A DNA stretch of 64,000 bases from Flavobacterium sp. HJJ (GTDB lineage: Bacteria; Bacteroidota; Bacteroidia; Flavobacteriales; Flavobacteriaceae). Position numbers and translations under genes: made by a program. Positions 35,277 to 43,686 of this stretch are shown here, in pieces (within the stretch, counting starts at the first letter, position 1; every line of letters starts with the position of its first letter). Location: positions 62,001 to 126,000 of the forward strand of contig NZ_JADKPR010000005.1 in the NCBI RefSeq assembly GCF_015351475.1, in the 5' to 3' direction. The notes under the pieces were generated by a model. The model searched no databases. It worked only from the letters and a program-made list of their open reading frames with translations, and was not told the DNA's origin.

Positions 35277-35495
35277 TTATGAATTATATTCAAAAAGATG
35301 CGATTCCAGATGTTCGATTTCATTTAGAGTAATCGTTATATCTAAATTCACTGTTCTTAAATCTTTGTGCAAATGCGGACAGATAGGATTCGATTTTAGC
35401 TTAAAATCAATTTCGGCTTCTTTTTTTCTAAGTCTGTCGATTGTACGCATGGCATTATTGTATTGCCGTTGATACAAGGTGTATTGATCTTTCAT
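35277..35495 (-). CDS. Small hypothetical coiled-coil-like protein
   Basis: This 72-aa charged protein (MKDQYTLYQRQYNNAMRT at its start, LNEIEHLESHLFEYNS at its end) is predicted almost wholly helical with heptad-like spacing. One Cys-Pro-His-Leu-His segment sits in the middle (NPICPHLHKDL). No signal peptide or known domain was recognised. It lies alone between a terminator and the TlpA gene. Codon use looks normal for the region, which supports coding. Confidence 0.55.
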   Translation of the reverse strand: MKDQYTLYQRQYNNAMRTIDRLRKKEAEIDFKLKSNPICPHLHKDLRTVNLDITITLNEIEHLESHLFEYNS

Positions 35496-35618
35496 ATCAG
35501 TAAGTTGTTTATTAATTCGGGTATGCTAATTTACTAATAAACTTGTTAAAAAAATGTTAATTTGTATCTATTTTAGATTTTAACACCTTAGTGTCAATTT
35601 TTTACGCTTTTGTCCAAA

Positions 35619-35641
35619 AAAAAACACTCCGGTTAAGAGTG
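35619..35641 (-). terminator. Terminator of the J-domain/KTSC gene
   Basis: A 5-bp stem (35625-35629 with 35637-35641) is followed, on the minus strand, by nine T (35616-35624). It lies 26 nt after the stop codon of the leftward gene. Confidence 0.65.
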
Positions 35642-35666
35642 CTTTTAAATATTAAAATTTATATAC

Positions 35667-36107
35667 TTATTCTTGTGCTGTTGTTTTTCTCCAAGGATAG
35701 GCATTAAAAATATGTCTTTTTGCAAAACGCCCAGGAGAATCTGCATTAACCATTTTTATATAAATAGCTTTAGGAACACTAATGTATTCATAAATACTTC
35801 CGTTAGAAAAATTAACAATTAATCTGCCTTCAACAAATTTGTAATCAGTTATTGTTGCTGTAGCGACAGTTTCAGTATATTCAGGTAAAAGCTGTTTGAT
35901 TGTCGCTGGATTGATACTTACCAAGAAATGATAAGCTTCAATTATTTTTTTACTGTTTTCTTCAGCAGCTTTTAAACCAGCATCGTCACCTTGAAATTTA
36001 TCAGGATGCGCATCTTTCATCGCGTTACGATAAATGGTTTTCAATTCTTTAAGCTCAACTGTTTTTTCTACGTTAAGTAGTTTTCGGTATTCAACTATTT
36101 TTTTCAT
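35667..36107 (-). CDS. J-domain protein with C-terminal KTSC domain
   Basis: This 146-aa cytosolic protein has an N-terminal J domain (about 1-65): YRKLLNVEKTVELKELKTIY, then AMKDAHPDKFQGD with the HPD tripeptide needed to stimulate an Hsp70 ATPase. A KTSC domain follows (about 85-140, IYEYISVPKAIYIKMVNADS, then GRFAKRHIFNAYPW). The combination is common in Bacteroidetes, where KTSC domains are often fused to other modules, but the client or partner is unknown. It may act as a DnaK co-chaperone. Confidence 0.85.
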   Translation of the reverse strand: MKKIVEYRKLLNVEKTVELKELKTIYRNAMKDAHPDKFQGDDAGLKAAEENSKKIIEAYHFLVSINPATIKQLLPEYTETVATATITDYKFVEGRLIVNFSNGSIYEYISVPKAIYIKMVNADSPGRFAKRHIFNAYPWRKTTAQE

Positions 36108-36216
36108 AAATAAGGTAACTACTTGTCTTTTACTATCAAACCGAATCTTTTAGGCTGAAAATTGACAATTTTTTGCAAAGGTACACTTTTTTTTAACTTT
36201 TTAGTTTTGAGCAAAA

Positions 36217-36249
36217 AAAAAATCAAAAAAACTGCTTTTTTGATTTTTT
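36217..36249 (-). terminator. A/T-rich terminator hairpin
   Basis: A perfect 14-bp stem (36217-36230 with 36236-36249) with a 5-nt loop lies 28 nt after the stop codon of the leftward small gene at 36277 and is followed by T on the minus strand. Confidence 0.7.
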
Positions 36250-36276
36250 AAAATATTTTATTAAGCTAAGAGACTG

Positions 36277-36519
36277 CTATTCAGACTTCATGTTGGCTTT
36301 GTCGAAGTTTTTGGATTTCTTAGGATATTTATTATAACTGATGTCGCTTGGGTTTTCGATGACACTTTTTATAGTTATCAAATCGCCAAGATTATATTTT
36401 TGAGCCATTTTGAAGTCCAAAAGAAATTCACCGCAAAAATAATTCTTGTTTTCGTCCTGCTCCATTATTCCTGTAAAAACACCTTTCTGCAGCATTTTTT
36501 GTTCTCCTGTCTTGGTCAT
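36277..36519 (-). CDS. Small hypothetical protein
   Basis: This 80-aa protein has a beta-rich first half (KGVFTGIMEQDENKNYFCGE, then FLLDFKMAQKYNLGDLITIK) and a basic, lysine-rich tail (YNKYPKKSKNFDKANMK). No signal peptide or known motif was recognised. It is followed by a terminator and lies upstream of the J-domain gene on the same strand. The mix of residues looks like a real protein, but the family is unknown to me. Confidence 0.55.
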   Translation of the reverse strand: MTKTGEQKMLQKGVFTGIMEQDENKNYFCGEFLLDFKMAQKYNLGDLITIKSVIENPSDISYNKYPKKSKNFDKANMKSE

Positions 36520-36629
36520 AATCAGTTTTTATTATTATTCTGATGCAAATTTAGGCAATTAAATTGGTAATGAATTGCAATTTAAAATGCTTTTTCGGGA
36601 AAATGAAAATTTCTGGCATCACTTAAACT

Positions 36630-36748
36630 GGATAGCGGACTGGGTGAGGGATAGAAGCAAGTTACCGAAGTAACGCGGATAGCCTGGCCTCGTTGAAGAA
36701 AGGGGCTGTATAAGCGCATTACAGATTAAGCCCCTTTTTTCAACGAGG
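36630..36748 (+). repeat. Structured intergenic element with GATAG boxes and a 20-bp hairpin
   Basis: The element contains GATAGAAGC, a small hairpin (36661-36665 with 36670-36674, CGAA loop), then GCGGATAGCCTGG (36675-36687). A 20-bp stem follows (36688-36707 with 36729-36748, one G-U pair) with a 21-nt loop that can form an inner CTGTA/TACAG stem. A related element with the same boxes is at 50370-50444 on the other strand. I recall such elements as frequent between genes in flavobacteria. No T run follows, so it is not a simple terminator. Confidence 0.6.
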
Positions 36749-36768
36749 ACACCCCATAATAATTTAGA

Positions 36769-36801
36769 TTTGGTACTTACTGCTGTTTGCGGCTACCTTT
36801 G
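36769..36801 (+). promoter_or_regulatory. Promoter predicting a leaderless transcript
   Basis: TTTG (36769-36772) and TACCTTTG (36794-36801) form a good promoter pair. By the offset seen at the RNase P RNA gene (start 5 nt after the box), transcription begins at 36806, the A of the start codon of the next gene. Confidence 0.6.
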
Positions 36802-36805
36802 TTTC

Positions 36806-37348
36806 ATGGAAAAAATATTTCGCCCGAGTCCGAGATCATTCAAAAATACATTTTGCGTTTTTCATGAGGTACTGCCTGATCGGATTACCGGAATGCCGGT
36901 GCAGTATGACAGTCAGTCGGGCAGTAAATATTATTACACCAAAGAGGGGATGTACCGCCTTTCGAACCATTGGGGGAGGTTGGCCAATAGCAAATGGAGA
37001 CTGATACCGATAGAACCGGAGACGGATTCTAAATTCAAAATTGGTTTTGCGAGATGGGATGAGTTTTATCCCGATAATGCAGAGGAAGAATTGTATTATC
37101 TGGAAGCCGATTATGAAAAAAGAACGGTTAATTATCAGCATCGAAATAATCCGAACTATGATTCCAAAGCAATATTAAGAACAAGTTTTGCCACTGCAAA
37201 AAGAATTAAGCAGATCCGGAATTTATTTGAACTGACTTCATGGGCCAAGTATTTTGATTATGATGATATTGATGAATTGCGCAGGAAAATTATAGAGGAA
37301 CTGATTTTTACCGATAAACCTTTGGAGGAAATTAAAAGAGAAATTTAG
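36806..37348 (+). CDS. Conserved hypothetical protein
   Basis: This 180-aa cytosolic protein starts at the ATG at 36806 (MEKIFRPSPRSFKNTF); the frame is open 12 codons further but that part overlaps the promoter. It is rich in aromatic and acidic residues: YYYTKEGMYRLSNHWGRLAN, then WDEFYPDNAEEELYYLEADY. It looks like a compact alpha/beta protein followed by a helical tail (IDELRRKIIEELIF). No domain was recognised. Its end overlaps the stop of the convergent response regulator gene by 4 nt. The promoter suggests translation from a leaderless message. Confidence 0.75.
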   Translation: MEKIFRPSPRSFKNTFCVFHEVLPDRITGMPVQYDSQSGSKYYYTKEGMYRLSNHWGRLANSKWRLIPIEPETDSKFKIGFARWDEFYPDNAEEELYYLEADYEKRTVNYQHRNNPNYDSKAILRTSFATAKRIKQIRNLFELTSWAKYFDYDDIDELRRKIIEELIFTDKPLEEIKREI

Positions 37349-37740
37349 TTGCTCGCAGCTATTAATATCAAATCATTTGGACTGATTGGCTTTGATAAAT
37401 AAGCAATGATTTCAGAATATTCTTTTGCTTTGCTTTTATCTTCCAATGCAATTGACGAACTTACAATATATATGTTTGTCTGTTCTTTTATCTGCGATTT
37501 TAAGAGTACCATTTCGTTCATAAATTCCCAGCCGTCCATAACTGGCATATTAATATCCAAAAGAATTATATCAGGTGTTGTTTCATTATTATTTAATGTG
37601 CATTTTAATGCATCAATGGCGTCCTTACCGTTTTTGAAACTGGAAACACTTGAAAATAATTCTGATTTTTTTATAATTTTATTTACTATAATCTGATAAA
37701 TAGGGTCATCGTCTATTACCCATATTGTTTTTAGACTCAT
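37345..37740 (-). CDS. Stand-alone response regulator receiver domain
   Basis: This 131-aa single-domain protein has the full receiver signature: the acidic cluster DDD (residues 10-12), phospho-acceptor Asp62 in IILLDINMP, a conserved Ser/Thr in YIVSSS and Lys in LSKPISP. It has no output domain. Its start overlaps the end of the histidine kinase gene by 4 nt (ATGA), so it is probably the kinase's direct phosphorylation partner and may act through protein contacts or in a phosphorelay. Confidence 0.92.
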   Translation of the reverse strand: MSLKTIWVIDDDPIYQIIVNKIIKKSELFSSVSSFKNGKDAIDALKCTLNNNETTPDIILLDINMPVMDGWEFMNEMVLLKSQIKEQTNIYIVSSSIALEDKSKAKEYSEIIAYLSKPISPNDLILIAASN

Positions 37741-40580
37741 AAGATATCAATTTTAAATGTTGTTCCCACATTAGGTTCGCTACTTACAGTTATAGAACCG
37801 CCCATTGCTTCTATTTGGTTTTTTGTGATGAATAACCCAACTCCTTTTGAAGATGGATCACTGCTGAAAGTCTTATACAAGCCAAAAATTTTATTGCCGT
37901 TTTTTACTAAATCTATTCCAATACCGTTATCGGATATTTCCAGATAATTTTTATCATCTTCGGTTATCCACTTTAAATATATGATTATTTTTCGTTCCGG
38001 ATGACTATACCTGATTGCATTTGAAATTAAATTATAAAGAATGCTTTCTAAATAGGCAGGGTTGTAATTGATAATCAGATCTTCAGGAATATGATTGAAG
38101 ATTGTTATTTTTTTTGAAATAATCTGCTGGGAGAATACTTTCATCACATTTTCAACATACTCATTCAAATTCAATCGCTGAACTACTAAACTGACGTTTG
38201 TCCGTATATTGATTACCTCGTTTAAATGCAGCATTGTTTCATTAAGCAGACCAGAAACTGAAATTAACAATCCTAACATTTGTTCTTTTTCCTCAGGAGT
38301 TTCTGAAGTCTGAAGTAAAGTAACAATTGAAGCAATGTTACTGGTGTGAGACCTTAGATTATGTGAAATTATATAGGAAAAATTCAACAGTCTTTCGTTT
38401 TGCCTGGATACCAGATTGAATGAATTATTTAAATCAGCTTCGATGTTTTTTGATTTTGTTATGTCAATCATTATACCATGCAGACTTGTCGCCACTCCAT
38501 TTTCATAAACAATATTTACCATATCCCGAAGCCATATAACCGTTCCGTTTTTACAGACCATTCTATATTCGAAATCATGATTTAAAAGCTGATTTGTTTT
38601 TTTAGTGCAATATTCCAGTGCCCAATCTCTGTCATCTGGATAAATGTGTTCGCTCCAAAAATTTGGGTTGCTCAACCATTCCTCTGAGGTAAAACCTAAA
38701 ATCTGTTCGACTTTTTTGCTGACAAAAGTAAATCTAAATGTTTTTATATCACATTCCCAAACAATTCCGTCTATGGTATTAATAAGGGCTTCGACTTTTC
38801 GCTGCGAGTTAACGATCAGTTTTTCGTTTTTCTTTCGAAAAGTAATATCCTCCGTTGAAATAATCATTCGTCCCATAGTTTTTTCATACCCGCGAATTGC
38901 ATTCCATTGAAAGTGAATATCTATTGATTCACCGTCGCTGTTCTTTATTTTGGTATCATAAGCAAATTGCCTTTTGTTTTGTGTAATTGCGACTAATTGT
39001 TTTATAAAATCGTTTATGGTTTCAGTATCCAGTACCTGCTCTAAATTGTTATCTAACTCATTTTTTGTTTTTATATTAAGGAGCTGCAGGCATTGGTCAT
39101 TTACAGCAATAACTTTGATTAGTGCAAAGCATTTTAATACTGTTTCTGGATTCTCTTTAAAATAGTTTTCTGCTGTGGATGCTTTTTTGCCAACGAGATT
39201 TAAATCCGCCAGATAATTTTTAATTAAAGACAAATCAATTTCCCACATTGGGATAGGTGAATTATCAAAGAGGTTTCTAAACTGTTTTTCACTTTTTTTA
39301 AGATCCTCCAAAATTTGCTTTTGCAAGGTAATATCTTCAACAATAGCAATATTGGTTCTTCTTTCTTTTTTTGTTTTCGAAAGTGACGAAACAATTAAAT
39401 TTACCCATATGGTTATATTGGATTTAGTAATATATCTTTTTTTGGTGGTATAATTTTTAATTTTTTCTTCTTTAAGTTCATATACGTTTAGCTCATTTTT
39501 CGGTAAATCTTTTGGATGCGTGATTGACTGATAATTTTTGGTTTTCATTTCTTGTTCTGAATATCCTAATAACTCACAAAATTTACTATTGATTTCTAGA
39601 AATTTACCTGTTTCTTCATCAACAAGAGCAATTCCCAGCGGAGCCTGATCAAAAATAGTTTTAAATTTAATTTCGCTGTTCAATAGTTTTGAGGCTTGAA
39701 TGTTGACCAGGTGCTGTAATTGACGCGGTCTGTTTAATAAAACTGTGACAAGCGAGGCTATGAGCAGTGCCAGAATAAATCCTAAAATTGAAGGCAGAAA
39801 AAGAACAGAGTAATGATACTTCTGCTTTTTTTGACTGAGATATAATTTCCAATTTCCGTCAGGAATCTTTTTAAAAATTTGTTCTTGTTTATAAATATCT
39901 TTTTTGACAGGAAGAAAAAATTCTTCTTTTTTAGTATTGGGATTTATTTTTGAAAACTGAAAATAATATTTATTGGTGTCAATTGAATTGATTCCGGAAA
40001 CTTTTAATAAATCTTTGAATTTAATTACAACTGCAGAAAATCCCCAAAACTTGTTTTTTTTGTAAACTGGTAATCTGCCAACAATGCCAATTCCGCCCTG
40101 CCTCAAGACCAAAGGACCGGCAAAATACATTTTTTTATCTGCTAATGATTTAAATGCTTCATTTCTAACACTTGGAATCTTAAAAATATTAAGATTTAAA
40201 GCAGATTTATTTTCCTCTAATGGATAAATATACTTGATAACTCCATCTGGTACCAGCTGAACTGCACTAATAGAATTATTTGAAGCCAAAAGCTGTGAAC
40301 TTATAGATTCAAAATTATCAGGAGTGCCACTGTCATTAATCGTTAATGCAAGTGTTAATGTAGTAGTGTAACAGCCCTTAAGGCACTGTTCTATGTTTTG
40401 GTGCAGATTCTCAAGAGTCTGCCCCATTTCACGGCGCTCATTTACTTTAATAACCTGAAAACGCAGAAAAATTGAAAGACCAACACAAAAACTTAGGATT
40501 AAAAAAATTAAAAATCCTGTCATTTTTGGTTTCGTTATAAACCAGCGAATATAATTGGGCCATTTAATTTCGTACATCAT
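37737..40580 (-). CDS. Membrane-bound CHASE-PAS hybrid-free sensor histidine kinase
   Basis: This 947-aa kinase has an N-terminal membrane helix (about 15-38) and a periplasmic CHASE-type ligand domain (about 45-260, GPLVLRQGGIGIVGRLPVYK, KFWGFSAVVIKF). A second membrane helix follows (about 262-285). Three to four PAS domains come next (ALVDEETGKFLEINSKFCEL; SPIPMWEID; FTFVSKKVEQILGFTSEEW, with PAC segments). A kinase core has phospho-acceptor His740 in ISHNLRSHTSN and an ATP-binding domain with LISNAIRYSHPERKI, DNGIGIDL and SKGVGLFI. The H-box variant HNLRSH is typical of Bacteroidota PAS kinases. It has no receiver domain of its own; that is supplied by the downstream gene, which overlaps by 4 nt. 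The ligand is unknown. Confidence 0.9.
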   Translation of the reverse strand: MMYEIKWPNYIRWFITKPKMTGFLIFLILSFCVGLSIFLRFQVIKVNERREMGQTLENLHQNIEQCLKGCYTTTLTLALTINDSGTPDNFESISSQLLASNNSISAVQLVPDGVIKYIYPLEENKSALNLNIFKIPSVRNEAFKSLADKKMYFAGPLVLRQGGIGIVGRLPVYKKNKFWGFSAVVIKFKDLLKVSGINSIDTNKYYFQFSKINPNTKKEEFFLPVKKDIYKQEQIFKKIPDGNWKLYLSQKKQKYHYSVLFLPSILGFILALLIASLVTVLLNRPRQLQHLVNIQASKLLNSEIKFKTIFDQAPLGIALVDEETGKFLEINSKFCELLGYSEQEMKTKNYQSITHPKDLPKNELNVYELKEEKIKNYTTKKRYITKSNITIWVNLIVSSLSKTKKERRTNIAIVEDITLQKQILEDLKKSEKQFRNLFDNSPIPMWEIDLSLIKNYLADLNLVGKKASTAENYFKENPETVLKCFALIKVIAVNDQCLQLLNIKTKNELDNNLEQVLDTETINDFIKQLVAITQNKRQFAYDTKIKNSDGESIDIHFQWNAIRGYEKTMGRMIISTEDITFRKKNEKLIVNSQRKVEALINTIDGIVWECDIKTFRFTFVSKKVEQILGFTSEEWLSNPNFWSEHIYPDDRDWALEYCTKKTNQLLNHDFEYRMVCKNGTVIWLRDMVNIVYENGVATSLHGIMIDITKSKNIEADLNNSFNLVSRQNERLLNFSYIISHNLRSHTSNIASIVTLLQTSETPEEKEQMLGLLISVSGLLNETMLHLNEVINIRTNVSLVVQRLNLNEYVENVMKVFSQQIISKKITIFNHIPEDLIINYNPAYLESILYNLISNAIRYSHPERKIIIYLKWITEDDKNYLEISDNGIGIDLVKNGNKIFGLYKTFSSDPSSKGVGLFITKNQIEAMGGSITVSSEPNVGTTFKIDIL

Positions 40581-40843
40581 TGGATATTATACTGTAAGGT
40601 CTAAAAAGGTGTTTTTTGGGATAAAAAAAGAAATTATAAATCCTAAAGATACCATTTCTAATTTACAGAAGTAAAAAAATACTCATTTTATTTAATACAG
40701 GTCATCCAAAATAATGGTTTATCAAAATAAAAATAACAGTCATTTAAATAATAAATCCGAACTTTGCATGCGTTCTTTTATTGGAGCAATTTTAAAAACA
40801 GAACTTCATTTTAAAAAAATGAAATAAAAAAAAGAGAGATACA

Positions 40844-41002
40844 ATGAGCCGGAACAACGAAAAAAACATCAAGAAACACAACGACAAACTGCACAAAGCC
40901 CAAGCAAAAGCAAAGCAGGCTGAAATGGAGCGCAAAGAAAAACTGAAACAGATCACTAAAAAATTTAATGAAAGTAAGTCTTCGGATGATATTGTAAATT
41001 AG
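40844..41002 (+). CDS. Small, very charged 52-aa protein
   Basis: This short frame (MSRNNEKNIKKHNDKLHKAQ to NESKSSDDIVN) is built mostly of Lys, Glu, Asn and Gln and is predicted to be one long helix. The start is preceded by a purine-rich AAAGAGAGA, a possible ribosome-binding site 6 nt upstream. The stop is 6 nt before the next gene, so the two are probably one operon. An antisense frame of 64 codons covers it but is built of implausible Phe/Ser-rich sequence. The family was not recognised. Confidence 0.6.
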   Translation: MSRNNEKNIKKHNDKLHKAQAKAKQAEMERKEKLKQITKKFNESKSSDDIVN

Positions 41003-41008
41003 CATATT

Positions 41009-41242
41009 ATGAATAAAAATAAATTTGATGAATTAAAAAACGGCGTTCAGCAAATCATCGATTTGATTGCTGTAAAGAATGCAAAGGATGCCAATAATAA
41101 ATTGGCAGAAGTGAGCGATGAACTCGATGAGTTACTGGATTATGCCGAAGAAGATGAAGAACTTATTGAAATCAGTAAATATCAGGTATTATTGAACCAA
41201 CTGCAGCAAAAAATTGTTCTGCTTAAGGCACAGCTTAACTAA
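41009..41242 (+). CDS. Small acidic helical protein
   Basis: This 77-aa protein (KFDELKNGVQQIIDLIAVKN, EVSDELDELLDYAEEDEELI) is acidic and predicted as two amphipathic helices that could form a coiled coil. It follows a basic 52-aa protein by 6 nt and precedes the YchJ-like gene by 9 nt. The oppositely charged small partner suggests the two may interact, but this is only inferred. No known domain was recognised. Confidence 0.65.
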   Translation: MNKNKFDELKNGVQQIIDLIAVKNAKDANNKLAEVSDELDELLDYAEEDEELIEISKYQVLLNQLQQKIVLLKAQLN

Positions 41243-41251
41243 TTTAGGTTT

Positions 41252-41632
41252 ATGATTCACGAAAATTGCTATTGCGGTTCTGATACATCTTTTGAATCGT
41301 GCTGTAATCTTTATATAAGCGGTGCTATAAAAGTCCCAACAGCCTTAGCACTGATGAAGTCTCGATATTCAGCTTATGCCACACATCAGGCGGATTATTT
41401 ATTGGCAACCACACATATCAGTGAAAGAAAATATTATTCGAAAGAGGATATTCTGCATTGGGCAACAGTCAATACATGGCAGAAATTGGAAATCATTTCT
41501 TCAACAGAAAATACAGTGGAGTTTAAGGCATATTTCATTGATGAAAACAATCAAAACCAAGTACATTATGAATTTTCAACTTTTAAAAAAGAAAATGATT
41601 CTTGGTTCTATGTTGATGGAAAATTCAAATAA
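41252..41632 (+). CDS. YchJ-family SEC-C motif protein
   Basis: This 126-aa protein carries an N-terminal SEC-C-type zinc motif (CYCGSDTSFESCC, cysteines 6, 8, 17 and 18) and then the YchJ core: ALALMKSRYSAYATHQADYL, ATTHISERKYY and WQKLEIISS. YchJ proteins (UPF0225) are small NTF2-like proteins of unknown function. It lies in a run of closely spaced rightward genes, 9 nt after the acidic small protein and 17 nt before the META lipoprotein. Confidence 0.88.
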   Translation: MIHENCYCGSDTSFESCCNLYISGAIKVPTALALMKSRYSAYATHQADYLLATTHISERKYYSKEDILHWATVNTWQKLEIISSTENTVEFKAYFIDENNQNQVHYEFSTFKKENDSWFYVDGKFK

Positions 41633-41649
41633 TATTACAATAGATAATT

Positions 41650-42438
41650 ATGGCAAAAGGCTTTGGAATTTTAATAATAGCTTTGCTTTGTGCTTCTTGC
41701 AAAACAAATCTTCCCACTCCCAAAGCAATTGAAACTAATGAACCTTCTTTTGCTTATAAACAGCAGATGGAAAATCTGGAAAAAGGAATTTACTTTCGCG
41801 GAAGCGGAAACGAACCCCGCTGGAGCTTAAAAATTTCTGAGAAAAACATTGAGTTTACTTCATTAAAATCAGGTTATGAGTCCTTGAGCGGTCATCATAC
41901 AGAGCCGCTTCTGGCCATGGATGCCAATGTCAAAATGTATCGGGTTCCAATTACTGATGGTACAATGATTGTTCAGATTATGCAACAGGAATGCATAAAT
42001 ACAATGTCTGGTGATAAATCATCTTATTCTGTCCGAATAGAAATTGTGAAAGATAACAAATCTGAATTTTTTAATGGCTGCGGAAATTACATTACAGATT
42101 TTAGACTGCATGACATTTGGGTTTTAGAAAAAATAAACGGTGAAAATGTTACTTCAGCAAATTATGCCAAAGAAATACCCAATCTTGAAATAAACAGTAC
42201 AACAAATACATTTATGGGGTCTGCTGGCTGTAATAGGGTTGGAGGCGACATTTTTTTCGAAAGAGGATTGTTGCGCTTTATAAATATTAATTCTACCGAA
42301 ATGGTCTGTGCTGATAATAATAATGAAGCTGTTTTACTCAAAACGCTGCAAAGTACTGCCAAATATAAAGTAGAAAACTTACGATTAATACTCACCAATT
42401 CTTTAGGAAATGAATTGATCTTTAAAAAAGTAGATTGA
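41650..42438 (+). CDS. META-domain lipoprotein
   Basis: This 262-aa protein has a lipoprotein signal with Cys17 (LLCASCKTN). The first domain (about 45-150, YFRGSGNEPRWSLKISEKNI) resembles the COG3650 domain often found before META. A META (HslJ-like) domain follows (about 155-262): DIWVLEKINGENV, TFMGSAGCNRVGGD and MVCADNNNEAVLLKTL. META proteins are envelope proteins linked to stress and drug tolerance in other bacteria; the exact role is unknown. It ends the run of small rightward genes that starts at 40844. Confidence 0.85.
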   Translation: MAKGFGILIIALLCASCKTNLPTPKAIETNEPSFAYKQQMENLEKGIYFRGSGNEPRWSLKISEKNIEFTSLKSGYESLSGHHTEPLLAMDANVKMYRVPITDGTMIVQIMQQECINTMSGDKSSYSVRIEIVKDNKSEFFNGCGNYITDFRLHDIWVLEKINGENVTSANYAKEIPNLEINSTTNTFMGSAGCNRVGGDIFFERGLLRFININSTEMVCADNNNEAVLLKTLQSTAKYKVENLRLILTNSLGNELIFKKVD

Positions 42439-42516
42439 TTGACTATTTAGACACATCGTTTTAACGTAAAATTATAAATTGTTTGTTGTTTGTTCATTTA
42501 AAAATAATCTAAATTT

Positions 42517-43641
42517 ATGATTATGGAGAACACAATAAAAAAAGGGTTTTATTTTAAGACTTACGAAGCACCGTTTCAGTCTCCGTTTGATAAGCTTTTT
42601 GAAATTTTCAAGGAACTTATCACGCACACTTCGGGAGATTTTGACGAAGCCATCAGCTGGATGCGCGAATTGGACAAAGAATACAAACTAACCGATGAAT
42701 CATATACCATCGATGATTTCATTGAGGATTTAAAGAAAAAAGGATACATCCGAGAAGAACTCAAGGACGATGGAACAACTGGTACAGGAATTACCGCCAA
42801 AACCGAACGTGCTATTCGCCAGCAGGCTTTGGATAACATTTTCGGCAACCTAAAAAAATCAGGGAGCGGTAACCATAAAACCAAACACGTTGGCAATGGT
42901 GATGAACATACGGGTGAGTTTCGGGAGTTTCATTTTGGTGACGGTCTCGAACGCATTTCATTGACCGAAAGCCTGCGGAATGCTCAAATCAATAATGGAG
43001 TGGGAGATTTTAAGCTGACCGAAAATGATCTGGTTGTCGAAGAAACCCGTTACAAGTCCCAAATGAGCACCGTTTTAATGATTGACATCAGCCACAGTAT
43101 GATTCTGTATGGCGAAGACCGCATAACGCCGGCCAAAAAAGTCGCAATGGCTTTGGCCGAATTAATCACTACCCGCTACCCAAAAGACACACTGGATATT
43201 TTGGTTTTCGGTGACGATGCCTGGCGGATTTCAATCCGGGATCTGCCTTATCTTCAGGTGGGACCGTATCACACCAATACCGTTGCCGGTCTGCAATTGG
43301 CCATGGATTTATTGCGCCGAAAAAGAAACACCAACAAACAGATTTTTATGATTACCGACGGCAAGCCAAGCTGTGTGAGGGAAAAAGACGGCTCTTATTA
43401 TATGAACAGTAACGGCTTGGATCATTATATCGTTGAAAAATGCTACACACAGGCGCAGCAAGCCCGAAAACTTCATATCCCAATAACCACTTTTATGATT
43501 GCCAACGATCCTTATCTGCAAAAATTTGTGAATAAGTTCACCGAAGCCAATCAGGGAAAAGCCTTCTATACCGGACTAAAAGGTTTGGGCGAAATGATTT
43601 TTGAGGATTATGAAACCAACAGAAAAAAACGAATAAAATAG
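42517..43641 (+). CDS. VWA-domain protein paired with an AAA+ ATPase
   Basis: This 374-aa cytosolic protein has a helical N-terminal region (about 1-180) and a C-terminal von Willebrand A domain. The MIDAS metal site is DISHS (Asp190, Ser192, Ser194), with further ligands in TNTVAGL and ITDGKPS. The AAA+ protein encoded 45 nt downstream completes a MoxR/magnesium-chelatase-like pair, in which the ATPase remodels a target bound through the VWA protein. An ATG two codons further (42523) is an alternative start. Similar pairs are widespread; the target in this organism is unknown. Confidence 0.88.
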   Translation: MIMENTIKKGFYFKTYEAPFQSPFDKLFEIFKELITHTSGDFDEAISWMRELDKEYKLTDESYTIDDFIEDLKKKGYIREELKDDGTTGTGITAKTERAIRQQALDNIFGNLKKSGSGNHKTKHVGNGDEHTGEFREFHFGDGLERISLTESLRNAQINNGVGDFKLTENDLVVEETRYKSQMSTVLMIDISHSMILYGEDRITPAKKVAMALAELITTRYPKDTLDILVFGDDAWRISIRDLPYLQVGPYHTNTVAGLQLAMDLLRRKRNTNKQIFMITDGKPSCVREKDGSYYMNSNGLDHYIVEKCYTQAQQARKLHIPITTFMIANDPYLQKFVNKFTEANQGKAFYTGLKGLGEMIFEDYETNRKKRIK

Positions 43642-43686
43642 TTTACAATATCAATTGCAATACAAATTTAAACGAAATCAAAATTA

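Noticed and set aside
40811..41005. 64-codon leftward frame over the small charged gene
   Set aside because: It is Phe/Ser-rich antisense of a sensible helical protein and has no promoter.
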